From Nocardioides caldifontis (GTDB lineage Bacteria > Actinomycetota > Actinomycetes > Propionibacteriales > Nocardioidaceae): a stretch of 64,000 bases of DNA. The position numbers were made by a program, and so were the translations under genes. The stretch's first letter is position 1, and each line of letters starts with the position of its first letter. This document shows, one piece after another, positions 25,601 to 34,459 of the stretch. The notes under the pieces are model-generated. The model saw only the letters and a list, made by a program, of their open reading frames with translations, was not told the DNA's origin and did not search any database. The DNA lies in the NCBI RefSeq assembly GCF_008087345.1, contig NZ_ML701737.1, positions 417,210-481,209 on the forward strand, in the 5' to 3' direction.

Positions 25601-26623
25601 GTGGGGGGCTCGGACCTGGTGACCGTGGTGGTGCCGGCCGCCGATGAGGAACGCTTCATCGGTAGGTGCCTCGACTCGGTGTGCGCCCAGGAGCACACCG
25701 AGCTTCAGATCCTCGTGGTCGACGGCGGGTCGACCGACCGCACGGCCGAGGTCGTCCGCCAGCGCGCAGAGCGGGACCGGCGCATCGAGCTGCTGTCCCA
25801 CCCCCGCCGCAACATCCCGTCGTCGCTCAACCTGGCACTGCGTCACGCGCGTGGACGTTGGCTCGTGCGGGTCGATGCGCACTCGACGATCCCTCCCGAC
25901 TACGTCGCGCTCGCCGTCGAGCGGTTGCGCGAGGGCCGGTGGGGCGGAGTCGGAGGACGAAAGGACGGAGACGCGACGAGCGCCGCGGGGCGGGCCATCG
26001 CGGTGGCGATGGGCAGCAAGCTCGGCGTGGGCAACAGCCTGTACCACCACGGGACCCGTGAGCAGCAGACCGACCACGTGGCGTTCGGCGCTTACCCCGT
26101 CCCGCTGCTGAAGGAGCTCGGCGGCTGGAACGAGAGGATCACGGCGAACGAGGACTTCGAGCTGGACTACCGCATCAGGGAGCACGGCCACCGCCTGCTC
26201 TTCGATCCACGGATGCGGATCGCCTGGCGGTGCCGGGAGTCCACGGCGGAGCTGTTCCGCCAGTACCGGCGCTACGGCGCGGGCAAGGTCGACGTGGCGC
26301 TGCTGCACCCTCGGTCGATCAGCCCCCGGCACGTGATGCCGCCGGCGTTCGTGCTCTACGCGGCCCTGGCGGCCGTGCGCGGCGTTCGGCGGCCCGAGGT
26401 GGCGCTGGCGATGGTGGCGCCGTACCTCCTGGCGGTGGGCCTGGAGAGCGTGCGGTGCGGCTCGCGATTGCAGGGGATGCACGAGCGGAGCCGGCTCCCG
26501 CTGGCGTTCGCCTCGATGCACTTGGGGTGGGGCATCGGCTTCTGGTTGGGGCTGGTGCAGCGGCTCGGCGTACGCCGGGACGCCGGACAGGTGGGGGATG
26601 CCAGTGACCGTCTCGGGACGTGA
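25601..26623 (+). CDS. Glycosyltransferase family 2 protein (ExoA-like)
   Basis: A 340-aa GT-A glycosyltransferase with C-terminal membrane segments. VTVVVPAADEERFIGRCLDSV opens the nucleotide-binding fold, DGGSTDRTAEVV is the first Asp motif, and WLVRVDAHSTIPPDYV carries the DxH/DxD metal site. WNERITANEDFELDYRIREHG gives the ED general-base motif and FRQYRRYGAGK the last conserved helix. The pattern matches succinoglycan-type ExoA proteins. Two or three hydrophobic segments after residue 250 anchor it to the membrane. The kinase gene begins 26 bases before its stop. Confidence 0.85.
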   Translation: MGGSDLVTVVVPAADEERFIGRCLDSVCAQEHTELQILVVDGGSTDRTAEVVRQRAERDRRIELLSHPRRNIPSSLNLALRHARGRWLVRVDAHSTIPPDYVALAVERLREGRWGGVGGRKDGDATSAAGRAIAVAMGSKLGVGNSLYHHGTREQQTDHVAFGAYPVPLLKELGGWNERITANEDFELDYRIREHGHRLLFDPRMRIAWRCRESTAELFRQYRRYGAGKVDVALLHPRSISPRHVMPPAFVLYAALAAVRGVRRPEVALAMVAPYLLAVGLESVRCGSRLQGMHERSRLPLAFASMHLGWGIGFWLGLVQRLGVRRDAGQVGDASDRLGT

Positions 26624-28100
26624 GAGAGCCAGGACGACCGAGGGGCTCGGCCTCGGACGAGGTAAGGACCGGGCACCGGCGGCCGAGCCCGCCGACAGCG
26701 GGCCGGGCGCGGCGCCGGCCCTGCTCGCTACCTGGGTGGCCGCGGCCATCGGTGCGCTGGTGGTGGGGTCGACGCTGGTCGTCGGGGACGCCGCGACCGG
26801 CGCGGGTTCGGGTCGCGCCCTGGTGGCCGTCCAGTCCGTCGCTGCCTGCTGCAGCATGCTGCTCGTGCTGCTGCTTCTCGCCCGGGTGCGACGCACCCGC
26901 CGGCTGAAGGACTGGCGGCTCGCCACCGGGGTCGCCCTGCTGGGCGTCGTCGGGTGGCTCGTGAAGTACGGCGTGGAGATCGTCGCGCCGCCGCAGGCCA
27001 CGCGGTTGGCCGTGTGGGGCGCCGAGGCCGTCCGACTGGTGGGGGTCGGGTTCATCGTCCTCAGCGCCGGGACCTCCGCAAGCCGTCGGGTCGGACGGAG
27101 CAGGGTGCTCACCGGGGCAGGGCTCACGGCGGCGTCGCTGGCGCTCCTGGTCGCCCTCGGCTGGCTGGTGCGCAGGGCCCTCCCCGACGCGCTCGACTAC
27201 GGCCCGAGCACCGCCGTGCCCCGGGAGCTGCCCACGCAGCACCCCTGGCTCGAGGCCGCGCTGACCTGCACCGCCGCGCTCCTCCTCGTCGCCGCGCTCG
27301 AGTTCGCCGCGCAGTCCCGCCACGGGCAGGACCCCGTGGTCCGCGCTCTCGGCCCGGCCTGCATGCTGGGCGCCTTCGCCCACCTCCAGTACCTCGCCGT
27401 CCCCACGCTGTACACGACGTGGCTCTCCTCCGCCGATGCCTTGTGGTTCGCGAGCTGCCTCACGCTAGTCATGGCTTCCGCCGGGGAGGTGAAGCGCTAC
27501 TACAGCTTGCAGTGCAGGCGCGAGGCGGTGCGCGCGCGGAGGAGCTTCGCGCGGGAGCTCCACGACGGTGTCATCCAGGAGCTCGCGTTCCTGCGGGCCG
27601 CCGCCTCCACGCGGGAGACGGTCGACCGGCGCATGGTGGTCGAGGCGTGCGACCGTGCGCTGCTGGAGGCGCGCACGGCGTTGCACACGGTCGTGCCCCG
27701 GAGCGACCGCGGGCTGGTCTCGGCGCTCGAGCCGCACGTCCGTGAGCTCGGCGGCCGGTACGGCGTCGCGGTCGGGGTGCGGCTCGACGACGCCGTCGCG
27801 GCGCCCCCCGGTGCCGCGCACGACGTCGTGCGAATCGTGGGCGAGGCGATGGCGAACGCCGTCCGGCACGGCCACGCCTCGAGGATCGACGTCTCCTTGC
27901 TGGCGCTCCCCGGCGGCCGGGCCCGGCTGACCGTCCGTGACGACGGAGGCGGGTTCACCCGCTCGCAACCAATCGCATCCCCTGGAGCCAGCGGCGGTTA
28001 CGGGCTGAGCTGCATGCGGGAACGCGCGATGTCGTTCGGAGCCGACTTCGACGTGCGTTCGACGCCCGGCCGGGGGACGGAGGTCGAGATCACATGGTGA
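26598..28100 (+). CDS. Membrane sensor histidine kinase (NarL/DesK-type)
   Basis: A 500-aa sensor kinase. The N-terminal half has about seven hydrophobic segments (from residue 42 to about 300) with short loops, suggesting it senses the membrane or a small ligand. The HisKA_3 box is FARELHDGVIQELAFLR with phospho-acceptor His322. The ATPase domain has GEAMANAVRHGHA (N box), VRDDGGGF (G1) and GYGLSCMRERAMSFG (G2). It overlaps the glycosyltransferase gene by 26 bases and its response regulator by 7, so all three are translated together. Confidence 0.87.
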   Translation: MPVTVSGRERARTTEGLGLGRGKDRAPAAEPADSGPGAAPALLATWVAAAIGALVVGSTLVVGDAATGAGSGRALVAVQSVAACCSMLLVLLLLARVRRTRRLKDWRLATGVALLGVVGWLVKYGVEIVAPPQATRLAVWGAEAVRLVGVGFIVLSAGTSASRRVGRSRVLTGAGLTAASLALLVALGWLVRRALPDALDYGPSTAVPRELPTQHPWLEAALTCTAALLLVAALEFAAQSRHGQDPVVRALGPACMLGAFAHLQYLAVPTLYTTWLSSADALWFASCLTLVMASAGEVKRYYSLQCRREAVRARRSFARELHDGVIQELAFLRAAASTRETVDRRMVVEACDRALLEARTALHTVVPRSDRGLVSALEPHVRELGGRYGVAVGVRLDDAVAAPPGAAHDVVRIVGEAMANAVRHGHASRIDVSLLALPGGRARLTVRDDGGGFTRSQPIASPGASGGYGLSCMRERAMSFGADFDVRSTPGRGTEVEITW

Positions 28101-28765
28101 ACGCGGACGAAGAAGTCCCGATCCTCGGGACGGCCCCCACGACCGTCGTCGTCGTCGACGACCACGCGCCGACGCGCAGCCTCATCGTCGAGCTCCTGAG
28201 CGGCACCGGCTTCGACGCGGTCGGACAGGCGGCGACGGCGCGTGGGGCCATCGAGGCCGCGACGCGGCTGCGGCCTGACGTCGTGCTCCTGGACATCGAG
28301 ATGCCGGGCAGCGGGATCCACGCGGCCCGCGTGCTGAGCCGCTCCCTCCCCGGGACCACGGTGGTGATGCTCACAGCCTCGGAGGAGGACGCCGACCTCT
28401 TCGAGGCGGTGCGGGCGGGAGCCAAGGGTTACCTCGTGAAGAGCGCCGGGCTCGACGACCTGGCGGCCGAGCTCCGCGCCGTGCTCGACGGCCGACCGGC
28501 GCTCTCACCCGCCCTGATGACTCGCATCCTGAAGGAGTTCCGGCGCCACCGGCACATGATCCCGTCCAGGGCCCGCCTGGACTCCCGGCTCACCGAGCGC
28601 GAGCGGGAGGTGATGGAGCTGCTCGCCGAGGGGCGCAGCACCGAGGAGGTCGCCGGGTCGCTCTTCATCACCGCGACCACGGTGCGCGTGCACGTCTCCA
28701 GCGTCGTGCGCAAGCTCCAGGCGCGGGACCGCGAGCAGGCGGTCCGCCTGCTGCACCGCGGTTGA
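28094..28765 (+). CDS. NarL/LuxR-family response regulator
   Basis: A 223-aa two-domain regulator. The receiver domain has the acidic pair VVDDH (D22, D23), phospho-acceptor D67 in VVLLDIEMPG, and the conserved Thr/Lys in MLTASEEDAD and GYLVKSAG. The C-terminal LuxR-type helix-turn-helix is LTEREREVMELLAEGRSTEEVAGSLFITATTVRVHVSSVVRKL. It is the cognate partner of the kinase that overlaps it by seven bases. Targets are unknown; the surrounding glycan genes are the natural candidates. The insertion sequence begins 13 bases after its stop. Confidence 0.88.
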   Translation: MVNADEEVPILGTAPTTVVVVDDHAPTRSLIVELLSGTGFDAVGQAATARGAIEAATRLRPDVVLLDIEMPGSGIHAARVLSRSLPGTTVVMLTASEEDADLFEAVRAGAKGYLVKSAGLDDLAAELRAVLDGRPALSPALMTRILKEFRRHRHMIPSRARLDSRLTEREREVMELLAEGRSTEEVAGSLFITATTVRVHVSSVVRKLQARDREQAVRLLHRG

Positions 28766-28777
28766 CCCTAAGAAGGG

Positions 28778-30220
28778 GGTTCTCCTGACCCATCCGTGGA
28801 TGCCTGAGCGCGCCGGAGAGTCGAGCACGCCGTTCCCTGTCAAGGTTTCTGAGCGGTCTAGGAACAGGAACCATCGAGCGGAGGACGGCGTGCAGAACGC
28901 CACCTTGTAGCGCGCCCTTTTGGGGGTCGAGAAGACGTCATCGAGTCGGTCGAGTTCGACGAGGACGACGGCGTACTCATCGCTCTCTGCGGCCGGCACG
29001 TCGAGCAGCTGGGCGGTGCGGGAAATGCCTACGTCGTGCACCGAACTATGACCACGGTGAGGGTCGGCGCCGCTGGCGGGCCTTGGGCCTGGGCACTGTC
29101 CCGGTCTGGCTTGAGGCCGATGCCCCGCGAGTGAACTGCCGCAAGCACGGCCCGACCGTGCGGGCGGTGCCGTGGGCTCGCCATGCCGCCGGCCACACCC
29201 GTGCCTTCGACTCCCAGGTCGCTTGGCTGGCCACCCAGTGCTCCAAGACCGCGGTGACCGAGCTGATGAGGATCGCCTGGAGAACCGTCGGTGCGGTCAT
29301 CACCCGGGTTTGAAATGACGTCGATGCCGTCCAGGACAGGTTCGCCGGGCTGAGGCGAATCGGGATCGATGAAATCTCCTACAAGCGTGACCGCTACCTG
29401 GTTGTGGTGGTCGACCACGACACCGGCCGCCTTGTCTGGGCGGCGCCGGGTAAGGACAAGGCCACGCTGCACGGCTTCTTCGACGCACTGGCAGCCTCGG
29501 GCACGGCGGTCGGTGAGGACCGCTGCGCGGCGATCACTCACGTCTCGGCCCACGGAGCTGACTGGATCGAGGCGGTGGTCCGTGAACGCTGCCTCAACGC
29601 GGTGCGGTGCGCGGGCCCCTTCCACATCGTGCGCTGGGCCGCCACCGAAGCCCTGGACGCGGTGCGCCGCGAGGCCTGGAACACCGCTCGACGCGCAGCC
29701 GGTGGCAGCCGCTACGTCGGAGCTGCCCACGGCCGGCCTCAACATCAGGCGAAGGGCTACGCCCGCGCTCTGAAGAACGCGCGCTGGGCGTTATGGAAGA
29801 ACCCAGAGAACCTCAGCAATTACCAGACAGTGAAGCTGGCGTGGATCGCGAAGAACGATCCTCGGCTCCACCGGGCCTACCGGTCCAAGGAAGGGCTGCG
29901 GCTGGTCTTCCAGCTGCCCGCTGAAAAAGCCCCCGACGCTCCGGAGGCATGGATCGGCTGGGCACGTCGGTCACGGATCCAGGCGTTCGTCGACCTCCAA
30001 CGGCGCATCGTCAAACACCGAGAAGCGATCCTCGCCTCCACGAGCACGGCCTGTCCAACGGGCGCATCGAGTCGGTCAACGCCAAGATCCGACTCATCAC
30101 CCGCGTCGCGTTCGGATTCAGATCACCCGACGCCCTCATCGCGCTCGCCATGCTCAACCTCGGCGGCCACCGCCCCGTCCTCCCCGGCCGGAAATGACCC
30201 AGGGATGGGTCAGAAGAACC
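28778..30220 (+). mobile_element. Decayed ISL3-like insertion sequence
   Basis: A 1,443-base element bounded by inverted repeats: GGTTCTCCTGACCCATCC at 28778-28795 and the reverse complement of GGTTCTTCTGACCCATCC at 30203-30220 (17 of 18 bases match). It carries one broken transposase gene. Exact target-site duplication is not visible; the flanks AAGAAGGG and TAAAAAAG are only loosely alike. Length and end sequence fit the ISL3 family. Confidence 0.8.
28890..30197 (+). pseudogene. ISL3-family transposase, multiply disrupted
   Basis: The coding remnant begins at a GTG at 28890 and reads QNATL before a TAG at 28908. It continues in another frame as IESVEFDEDDG (from 28940), shifts again to GLGTVPVWLEADAPRVNC, meets an in-frame TGA at 29311, resumes as GIDEISYKRDRYLVVVVDHDTGRLVW, and shifts a last time to NGRIESVNAKIRLITRVAFGFRS before its stop at 30197. 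That makes two nonsense codons and about three frameshifts. The first acidic motif (GIDEISYKR) is kept, but the second reads VSAHGADWI where family members usually have VSADGA, so a catalytic Asp may also be lost. The transposase cannot be functional. Confidence 0.85.
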
Positions 30221-30630
30221 TAAAAAAGCGGAAGGGCCCCGGAGGGGGGTTCCCGAGACCCTTCCTGGCGCTCGACCACGGACATCCGGGCCGGGCGCCT
30301 CCCCACGGGGCTGCGGTGGCCTCAGGAGATTTGGAGCCTTCCGGGTCGAACGGCTCCGCCGCCTCGGACGGCGGAGCCGCCTGCTCGACCCACCCATCGT
30401 GGAGCACGCCCCGTTCCGCGTCGGATGCTTTGCTGGTGCCACCTCCGCGTGTGCTCATCCCTTCCCACGACTGTAGGGAGGTCCGCCGGGGGTGCGCCAC
30501 AGCAGAGGCGTTCAGATCCGTGGACGTCTGGGGGGTTCGATCCCAACACATCGCGCAACCACCTCCGCCAGCTGTCTCGCGGATCGGGGCGGGCGTGTGG
30601 CCGGGAGCTGCACCTGAGAGAGTCGTGGAC
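30221..30630. other. Intergenic region upstream of serA
   Basis: 410 bases without a convincing gene. It contains a GC hairpin at 30352-30378 and a stretch GGAAGGG ... CCCTTCC near 30231-30266 that could be the old terminator of the regulator gene displaced by the IS. A GAGAGAG run precedes the serA start. No promoter pair with good spacing was found. Confidence 0.4.
30352..30378. terminator. GC-rich hairpin upstream of serA
   Basis: A perfect 10-bp stem, GGCTCCGCCG with CGGCGGAGCC, closes a 7-base loop (CCTCGGA). No T-tract follows. It may end transcripts coming through the IS or be part of the serA leader. Confidence 0.5.
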
Positions 30631-31827
30631 GTGAGAGCACTTCTGTTGGAGAACCTGCACCCCCTGGCCTCTCGAATCCTCACAGACGACGGGATCGAGG
30701 TCGAGACTCGCCTCGGCGCGCTGAGCGAGGACGAGCTGATCGAGGCCCTCGACGGTGTCCAGCTCCTCGGGGTCCGCTCGAAGACCAACGTGACGAAGCG
30801 CGTGCTCGACGCCCACCCCGACCTGGTGGCGGTCGGCGCCTTCTGCATCGGCACCAACCAGATCGACCTCGCCGCGGCGTCCGGGCACGGCATCGGCGTC
30901 TTCAACGCTCCGTTCTCCAACACCCGCTCGGTCGTCGAGCTGGCGATCGCGAACATCATCGCGCTGGCCCGCCGGCTCACCGAGAAGGACCGGGCGATGC
31001 ACGAGGGCGTCTGGGACAAGTCCGCCACCGGCAGCCACGAGGTCCGCGGTCGCACCCTCGGGATCGTCGGCTACGGCAACATCGGCTCGCAGCTCTCCGT
31101 CGTCGCCGAGTCGCTCGGCATGCGGGTGTTCTTCTACGACACCGAGGAGAAGCTCGCGCTCGGCAACGCCAAGCGGTGCTCCTCGCTCGACGAGCTGCTC
31201 GAGCTGTCGGAGACCATCACCCTCCACGTCGACGGCCGGGCCGGGAACGCGGGGATCTTCGGCCCCGAGCAGTTCGCCCGGATGCGCCCGCGCTCGCTCT
31301 TCCTCAACCTCTCCCGCGGCTTCGTCGTCGACTACGACGCGCTCGCGGAGTCGCTGAAGTCCGGCCACGTCGCCGGCGCCGCGGTGGACGTCTTCCCCGT
31401 GGAGCCGAAGACGCGTGGTGACCGGTTCGAGTCGCCGCTGCGCGGGTTGCCGAACGTCATCCTCACGCCGCACATCGGCGGCTCGACCGAGGAGGCGCAG
31501 GAGGACATCGGCCGGTTCGTCGGCACGAAGCTCCGCGACTACGTCCGGCTCGGCACCACCACCCTCTCGGTCAACCTGCCGATGCTCGCCGCCCCGCGGT
31601 CCGACCACGCCCAGCGCATCGCGCACCTCCACGAGAACCACCCCGGCGTCCTCGCGGCGCTGACCAACGTGCTCGCCGAGGGCGACGTCAACGTCGGCGG
31701 CCAGGTGCTCGCCACCCGCGGCCGGCTCGGGTACGTCGTCACCGACACCGACTCCGAGCTGACCCCTGCTGTCTGCGAGGCGCTGCAGTCGATCGAGGGC
31801 ACGATCAGGCTGCGCGTCATCGACTGA
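30631..31827 (+). CDS. serA: D-3-phosphoglycerate dehydrogenase
   Basis: A 398-aa serine-biosynthesis enzyme that oxidises 3-phosphoglycerate to 3-phosphohydroxypyruvate with NAD. The substrate-binding part has VRSKTNVTKRVLDAHPDLVAVGAFCIGTNQID. The Rossmann motif is LGIVGYGNIGSQ (about residue 148), the catalytic Arg is in FLNLSRGFVVD, and the Glu/His pair lies in VFPVEPK and LTPHIGGSTEEAQ. A C-terminal ACT domain (NHPGVLAALTNVLAEGDVNV) matches the shorter, E. coli-like SerA that is feedback-inhibited by serine, not the long mycobacterial form. The GTG at 30631 (VRALLLENLHP) is preferred; a GTG six bases upstream is also possible. Confidence 0.92.
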   Translation: MRALLLENLHPLASRILTDDGIEVETRLGALSEDELIEALDGVQLLGVRSKTNVTKRVLDAHPDLVAVGAFCIGTNQIDLAAASGHGIGVFNAPFSNTRSVVELAIANIIALARRLTEKDRAMHEGVWDKSATGSHEVRGRTLGIVGYGNIGSQLSVVAESLGMRVFFYDTEEKLALGNAKRCSSLDELLELSETITLHVDGRAGNAGIFGPEQFARMRPRSLFLNLSRGFVVDYDALAESLKSGHVAGAAVDVFPVEPKTRGDRFESPLRGLPNVILTPHIGGSTEEAQEDIGRFVGTKLRDYVRLGTTTLSVNLPMLAAPRSDHAQRIAHLHENHPGVLAALTNVLAEGDVNVGGQVLATRGRLGYVVTDTDSELTPAVCEALQSIEGTIRLRVID

Positions 31828-31835
31828 CGCGCGCC

Positions 31836-33212
31836 TCATGCGGCACCCCGGTGCGCCGCCGGATGGTCCGCCCAGGGATCCACACCGCCCCTCCACCTGC
31901 TCGGCCATCGGTGCCGGCAGCGGATGCTCCCGTCCGGGAGCCACTCGTGCTCGTACCTCGAGTCGTGCACCCGGCGATGGTGGTGGCCACACAGCGGCGC
32001 AGCGTTCTCGAGGTCGGTCGGCCCGCCCTCGGGCCAGGGTTGTCGATGGTGCAGCTCGCACCAGGCGAACGGTCGTTCGCACCCCTTGGCGGGGCAGCTG
32101 TCGTGGATCGCCCCCAGCGCCGCAGCCTGCTGCCAGGTGAAGAGCCGCTGCGAGGTTCCCAGGTCGAGCGGGACGGACTTGCCACCCCACACGAGCGGGA
32201 TGTGCCTCGCCTCGCAGGCGAGCCGACGGACCTGCTCGTGGCTCAGCGTCACTCCGGTGTCCAGAGTGCCGGCGCCGTATCCCTCCCGCAGCTTGTCGGC
32301 GTCGATGTTGACGGGGAGCAGGAACTCGGAGCGGCCGACGTGGTGCCCCGTCGTGGGCACGTGCTCGATGAGCTCGCAGAAGGCGAGCCCCATCCGCTCG
32401 GCGAAGCTCATGCCGCCGTGGGTGGGGACGGTCGGGTCGATGACGACGTTGCCGGCCGCGTCCGTGCTCTTGCGCCGCGGCGCGCTGAGCCGTTCGCAGG
32501 CCTGCTTGAGCATCAGTGCCTGCGCCTCGGGCAGCTCGCCGCGGACGGTCCACGTCCCGTCGCCGTTGTCGCTGACCTGGAGCCAGGTCCGCCGCTCGGC
32601 ACGCCGCTCCTGCTCGATCAGCTGGTCGCCCTCGTGCTGGTCAGCGAGCCGCTTCGACAGCGGTTCGAGGATCCTGCGGGCAGCACGGCGGAGCCGACGC
32701 GGGCACAGCTGCTCCGCCTTGCCGATCAGCTCCTTCTCGCAGCGCTCGAGCTCCTCGACCGGAATGCCGCCGGGCACCAGCTCGGCGACGGACTCGGTAG
32801 CCGACTCCGCGGCGCGCACGATGATCGCGGCGTGCTCCTCACTGATCCGACCGTCGACGAGCGCTGCACGGGTCTGGAGGTACTTCTCCTCCAGCAGGTT
32901 CGCCAGCCACACGCCTCCCCACGAGCGGGCGCGGTTGCGTCCGGCTGCCGCCGCCCACGCTGCTGTGTCGGTGGCCGCGGTGTCCTCGGGAGCTCCGCTC
33001 CGGTCCGCCGCCGCGACCACGTGCAGCCGGAGGCCGCCCACCCGCCCCTCGAGCGAGGCTTGGAGGCGAAGCGTCTCGGACAACTGCTCGGGCAGCATCC
33101 CCTCCGCAGTGACCCAGCCGGACCGACGTCCGCGCTCGTCCCGCACCACCGCCTCGTCGAGTGCAGCGTGCGCCGCTCGCAGCGCTGCGAGGAGCGGTGG
33201 TGTCTTGGTCAT
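31836..33212 (-). CDS. HNH endonuclease-type protein with DUF222 domain
   Basis: A 458-aa protein of the DUF222-HNH family that occurs in many copies in actinobacterial genomes. The N-terminal DUF222 part is helical (LEEKYLQTRAALVDGRISEEHA is its conserved stretch). The HNH nuclease motif is C-terminal: CxxxxCERPFAWCELHHRQPWPEGGPTDLENAAPLCGHHHRRVHD, with the His pair, Asn and Cys ligands intact. Some family members sit within mobile elements, and an IS lies close by, but a mobile role is not shown. The start at 33212 (GGAG seven bases upstream) removes 38 codons of low-quality sequence. It converges with serA, with eight bases between. Confidence 0.87.
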   Translation of the reverse strand: MTKTPPLLAALRAAHAALDEAVVRDERGRRSGWVTAEGMLPEQLSETLRLQASLEGRVGGLRLHVVAAADRSGAPEDTAATDTAAWAAAAGRNRARSWGGVWLANLLEEKYLQTRAALVDGRISEEHAAIIVRAAESATESVAELVPGGIPVEELERCEKELIGKAEQLCPRRLRRAARRILEPLSKRLADQHEGDQLIEQERRAERRTWLQVSDNGDGTWTVRGELPEAQALMLKQACERLSAPRRKSTDAAGNVVIDPTVPTHGGMSFAERMGLAFCELIEHVPTTGHHVGRSEFLLPVNIDADKLREGYGAGTLDTGVTLSHEQVRRLACEARHIPLVWGGKSVPLDLGTSQRLFTWQQAAALGAIHDSCPAKGCERPFAWCELHHRQPWPEGGPTDLENAAPLCGHHHRRVHDSRYEHEWLPDGSIRCRHRWPSRWRGGVDPWADHPAAHRGAA

Positions 33213-33346
33213 GGAGCTACTCCACCAGCCGGCACCGACAGAGATCGTGCCTCCGAACGGAATTCTGTGGACAACCCAACCGTCGTAGCGACTACCGTTG
33301 AGCCCCGTGGCCGGGAGGGCGGCCACCTGACCGACCGGGCGGTCGC

Positions 33347-34459
33347 ATGGACGTCACCCAGCGCACGCGGAACACCGCCGCTCTCGTCCTCGCCCTGCTC
33401 CTGGCCGTCGGGTTGCTGGCCAGCTGCGACGGCGGTGGCTCGGACAACGACGACCCACCGCCCCCACGCGCCGCCCCCACCGCGACCCAGACGCCGGAGC
33501 CTGCTCCGCCGGAGCCGCCTCCCTCCGTCATCACCCTCGGCTTCGCCGGCGACATCCACTTCGAGCGCCACGTCGCCCAGTGGCTCGAGCGGGTCGACGC
33601 CCGCCGCCCGCTCGGCCCGGTGACCGAGCTCCTCCGCGCCCCCGACCTGATGATGGTCAACCTCGAGACGGCGATCGCGACCGGTGGTCAACCGGAGCCG
33701 AAGCAGTACACCTTCCGCACCTCCCCCGCCGCGCTCGACCTGCTCGCCGCCTCCGGGGTCGACGTGGTGACGATGGCCAACAACCACGGGGCCGACTACG
33801 GACGCTCGGGGCTGCGGGAGACGCTCGCCGCGATCGACGGCGGGCCGCTCCCGGTGGTCGGGATCGGCCCGGACATCGAGGCAGCCTTCGCGCCGTACCG
33901 CGCGGAGATCGCCGGCACCAGCATCAGTGTCTTCGGCGTCAGCAGCCGTCCGGAGCACACCGCGAAGCGGTTCGCGGCCACGGAGACAACCGCCGGCATC
34001 GCCGTGGCGATCGAGCCGCACCGCCGGCTGCTCTCCGCGGTCCGCCGCGCCGACGAGGCCGGCGACCTGGTCGTGGTCTACCTGCACTGGGGGCAGCAGC
34101 ACCGCACCTGCGCGGACCCGCGGCAGCAGCGGATGGCGCGAGCGCTCTCGCGGGCCGGTGCGGACGTGGTCGTCGGAAGCCACGCGCACGTGCTCCAAGG
34201 CGCGGGGTGGCTGGGCAGCACCTACGTGGCCTACGGCCTCGCGGACTTCATCTGGTACCACAACTACCGGCCGGACACCGGGGTGCTGACGCTCCGGGTG
34301 CGTGACGGCGAGGTGGTCCGCCACCGGTTCCACCCGACGCTGATCCAGTCGAGCGGCGTCCCGCTTCCCCGGCAGGGCCAGGACCGCGTCGACGCGCTGC
34401 GCGCGTGGGACGCCCTCCGCGGCTGCTCCGGGCTGACGCCGTTCCCGTCAACGCCCTGA
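33347..34459 (+). CDS. CapA-family lipoprotein (metallophosphatase-like)
   Basis: A 370-aa lipoprotein with signal peptide and lipobox LLAS-C (Cys27), then a Pro/Thr-rich linker. The PgsA/CapA domain begins ITLGFAGDIHFERHV (metal-binding Asp/His), continues with MMVNLETAI, VDVVTMANNHGADYG and VVGSHAHVLQGAGWLGSTYVAYGLADF. This calcineurin-like fold is linked to poly-gamma-glutamate and capsule handling; in actinobacteria the substrate is usually unknown. The motif order is complete, so it may be catalytically active. It ends 12 bases inside the convergent M15 peptidase gene. Confidence 0.87.
   Translation: MDVTQRTRNTAALVLALLLAVGLLASCDGGGSDNDDPPPPRAAPTATQTPEPAPPEPPPSVITLGFAGDIHFERHVAQWLERVDARRPLGPVTELLRAPDLMMVNLETAIATGGQPEPKQYTFRTSPAALDLLAASGVDVVTMANNHGADYGRSGLRETLAAIDGGPLPVVGIGPDIEAAFAPYRAEIAGTSISVFGVSSRPEHTAKRFAATETTAGIAVAIEPHRRLLSAVRRADEAGDLVVVYLHWGQQHRTCADPRQQRMARALSRAGADVVVGSHAHVLQGAGWLGSTYVAYGLADFIWYHNYRPDTGVLTLRVRDGEVVRHRFHPTLIQSSGVPLPRQGQDRVDALRAWDALRGCSGLTPFPSTP

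Noticed and set aside
25277-27127. Minus-strand frame of 616 codons opposite the GT2 and kinase genes
   Set aside because: It is rich in Ser/Arg/Pro, has no recognisable domain and runs against two genes with full motif sets.
28768-30229. Target-site duplication of the IS
   Set aside because: The flanking bases are only loosely similar on the two sides; no exact direct repeat of 8 bases is seen.
30515-30560. tRNA-like T-arm (GGTTCGATCCC) upstream of serA
   Set aside because: The bases next to the loop do not form a 5-bp stem and no acceptor, D or anticodon arm can be drawn around it.
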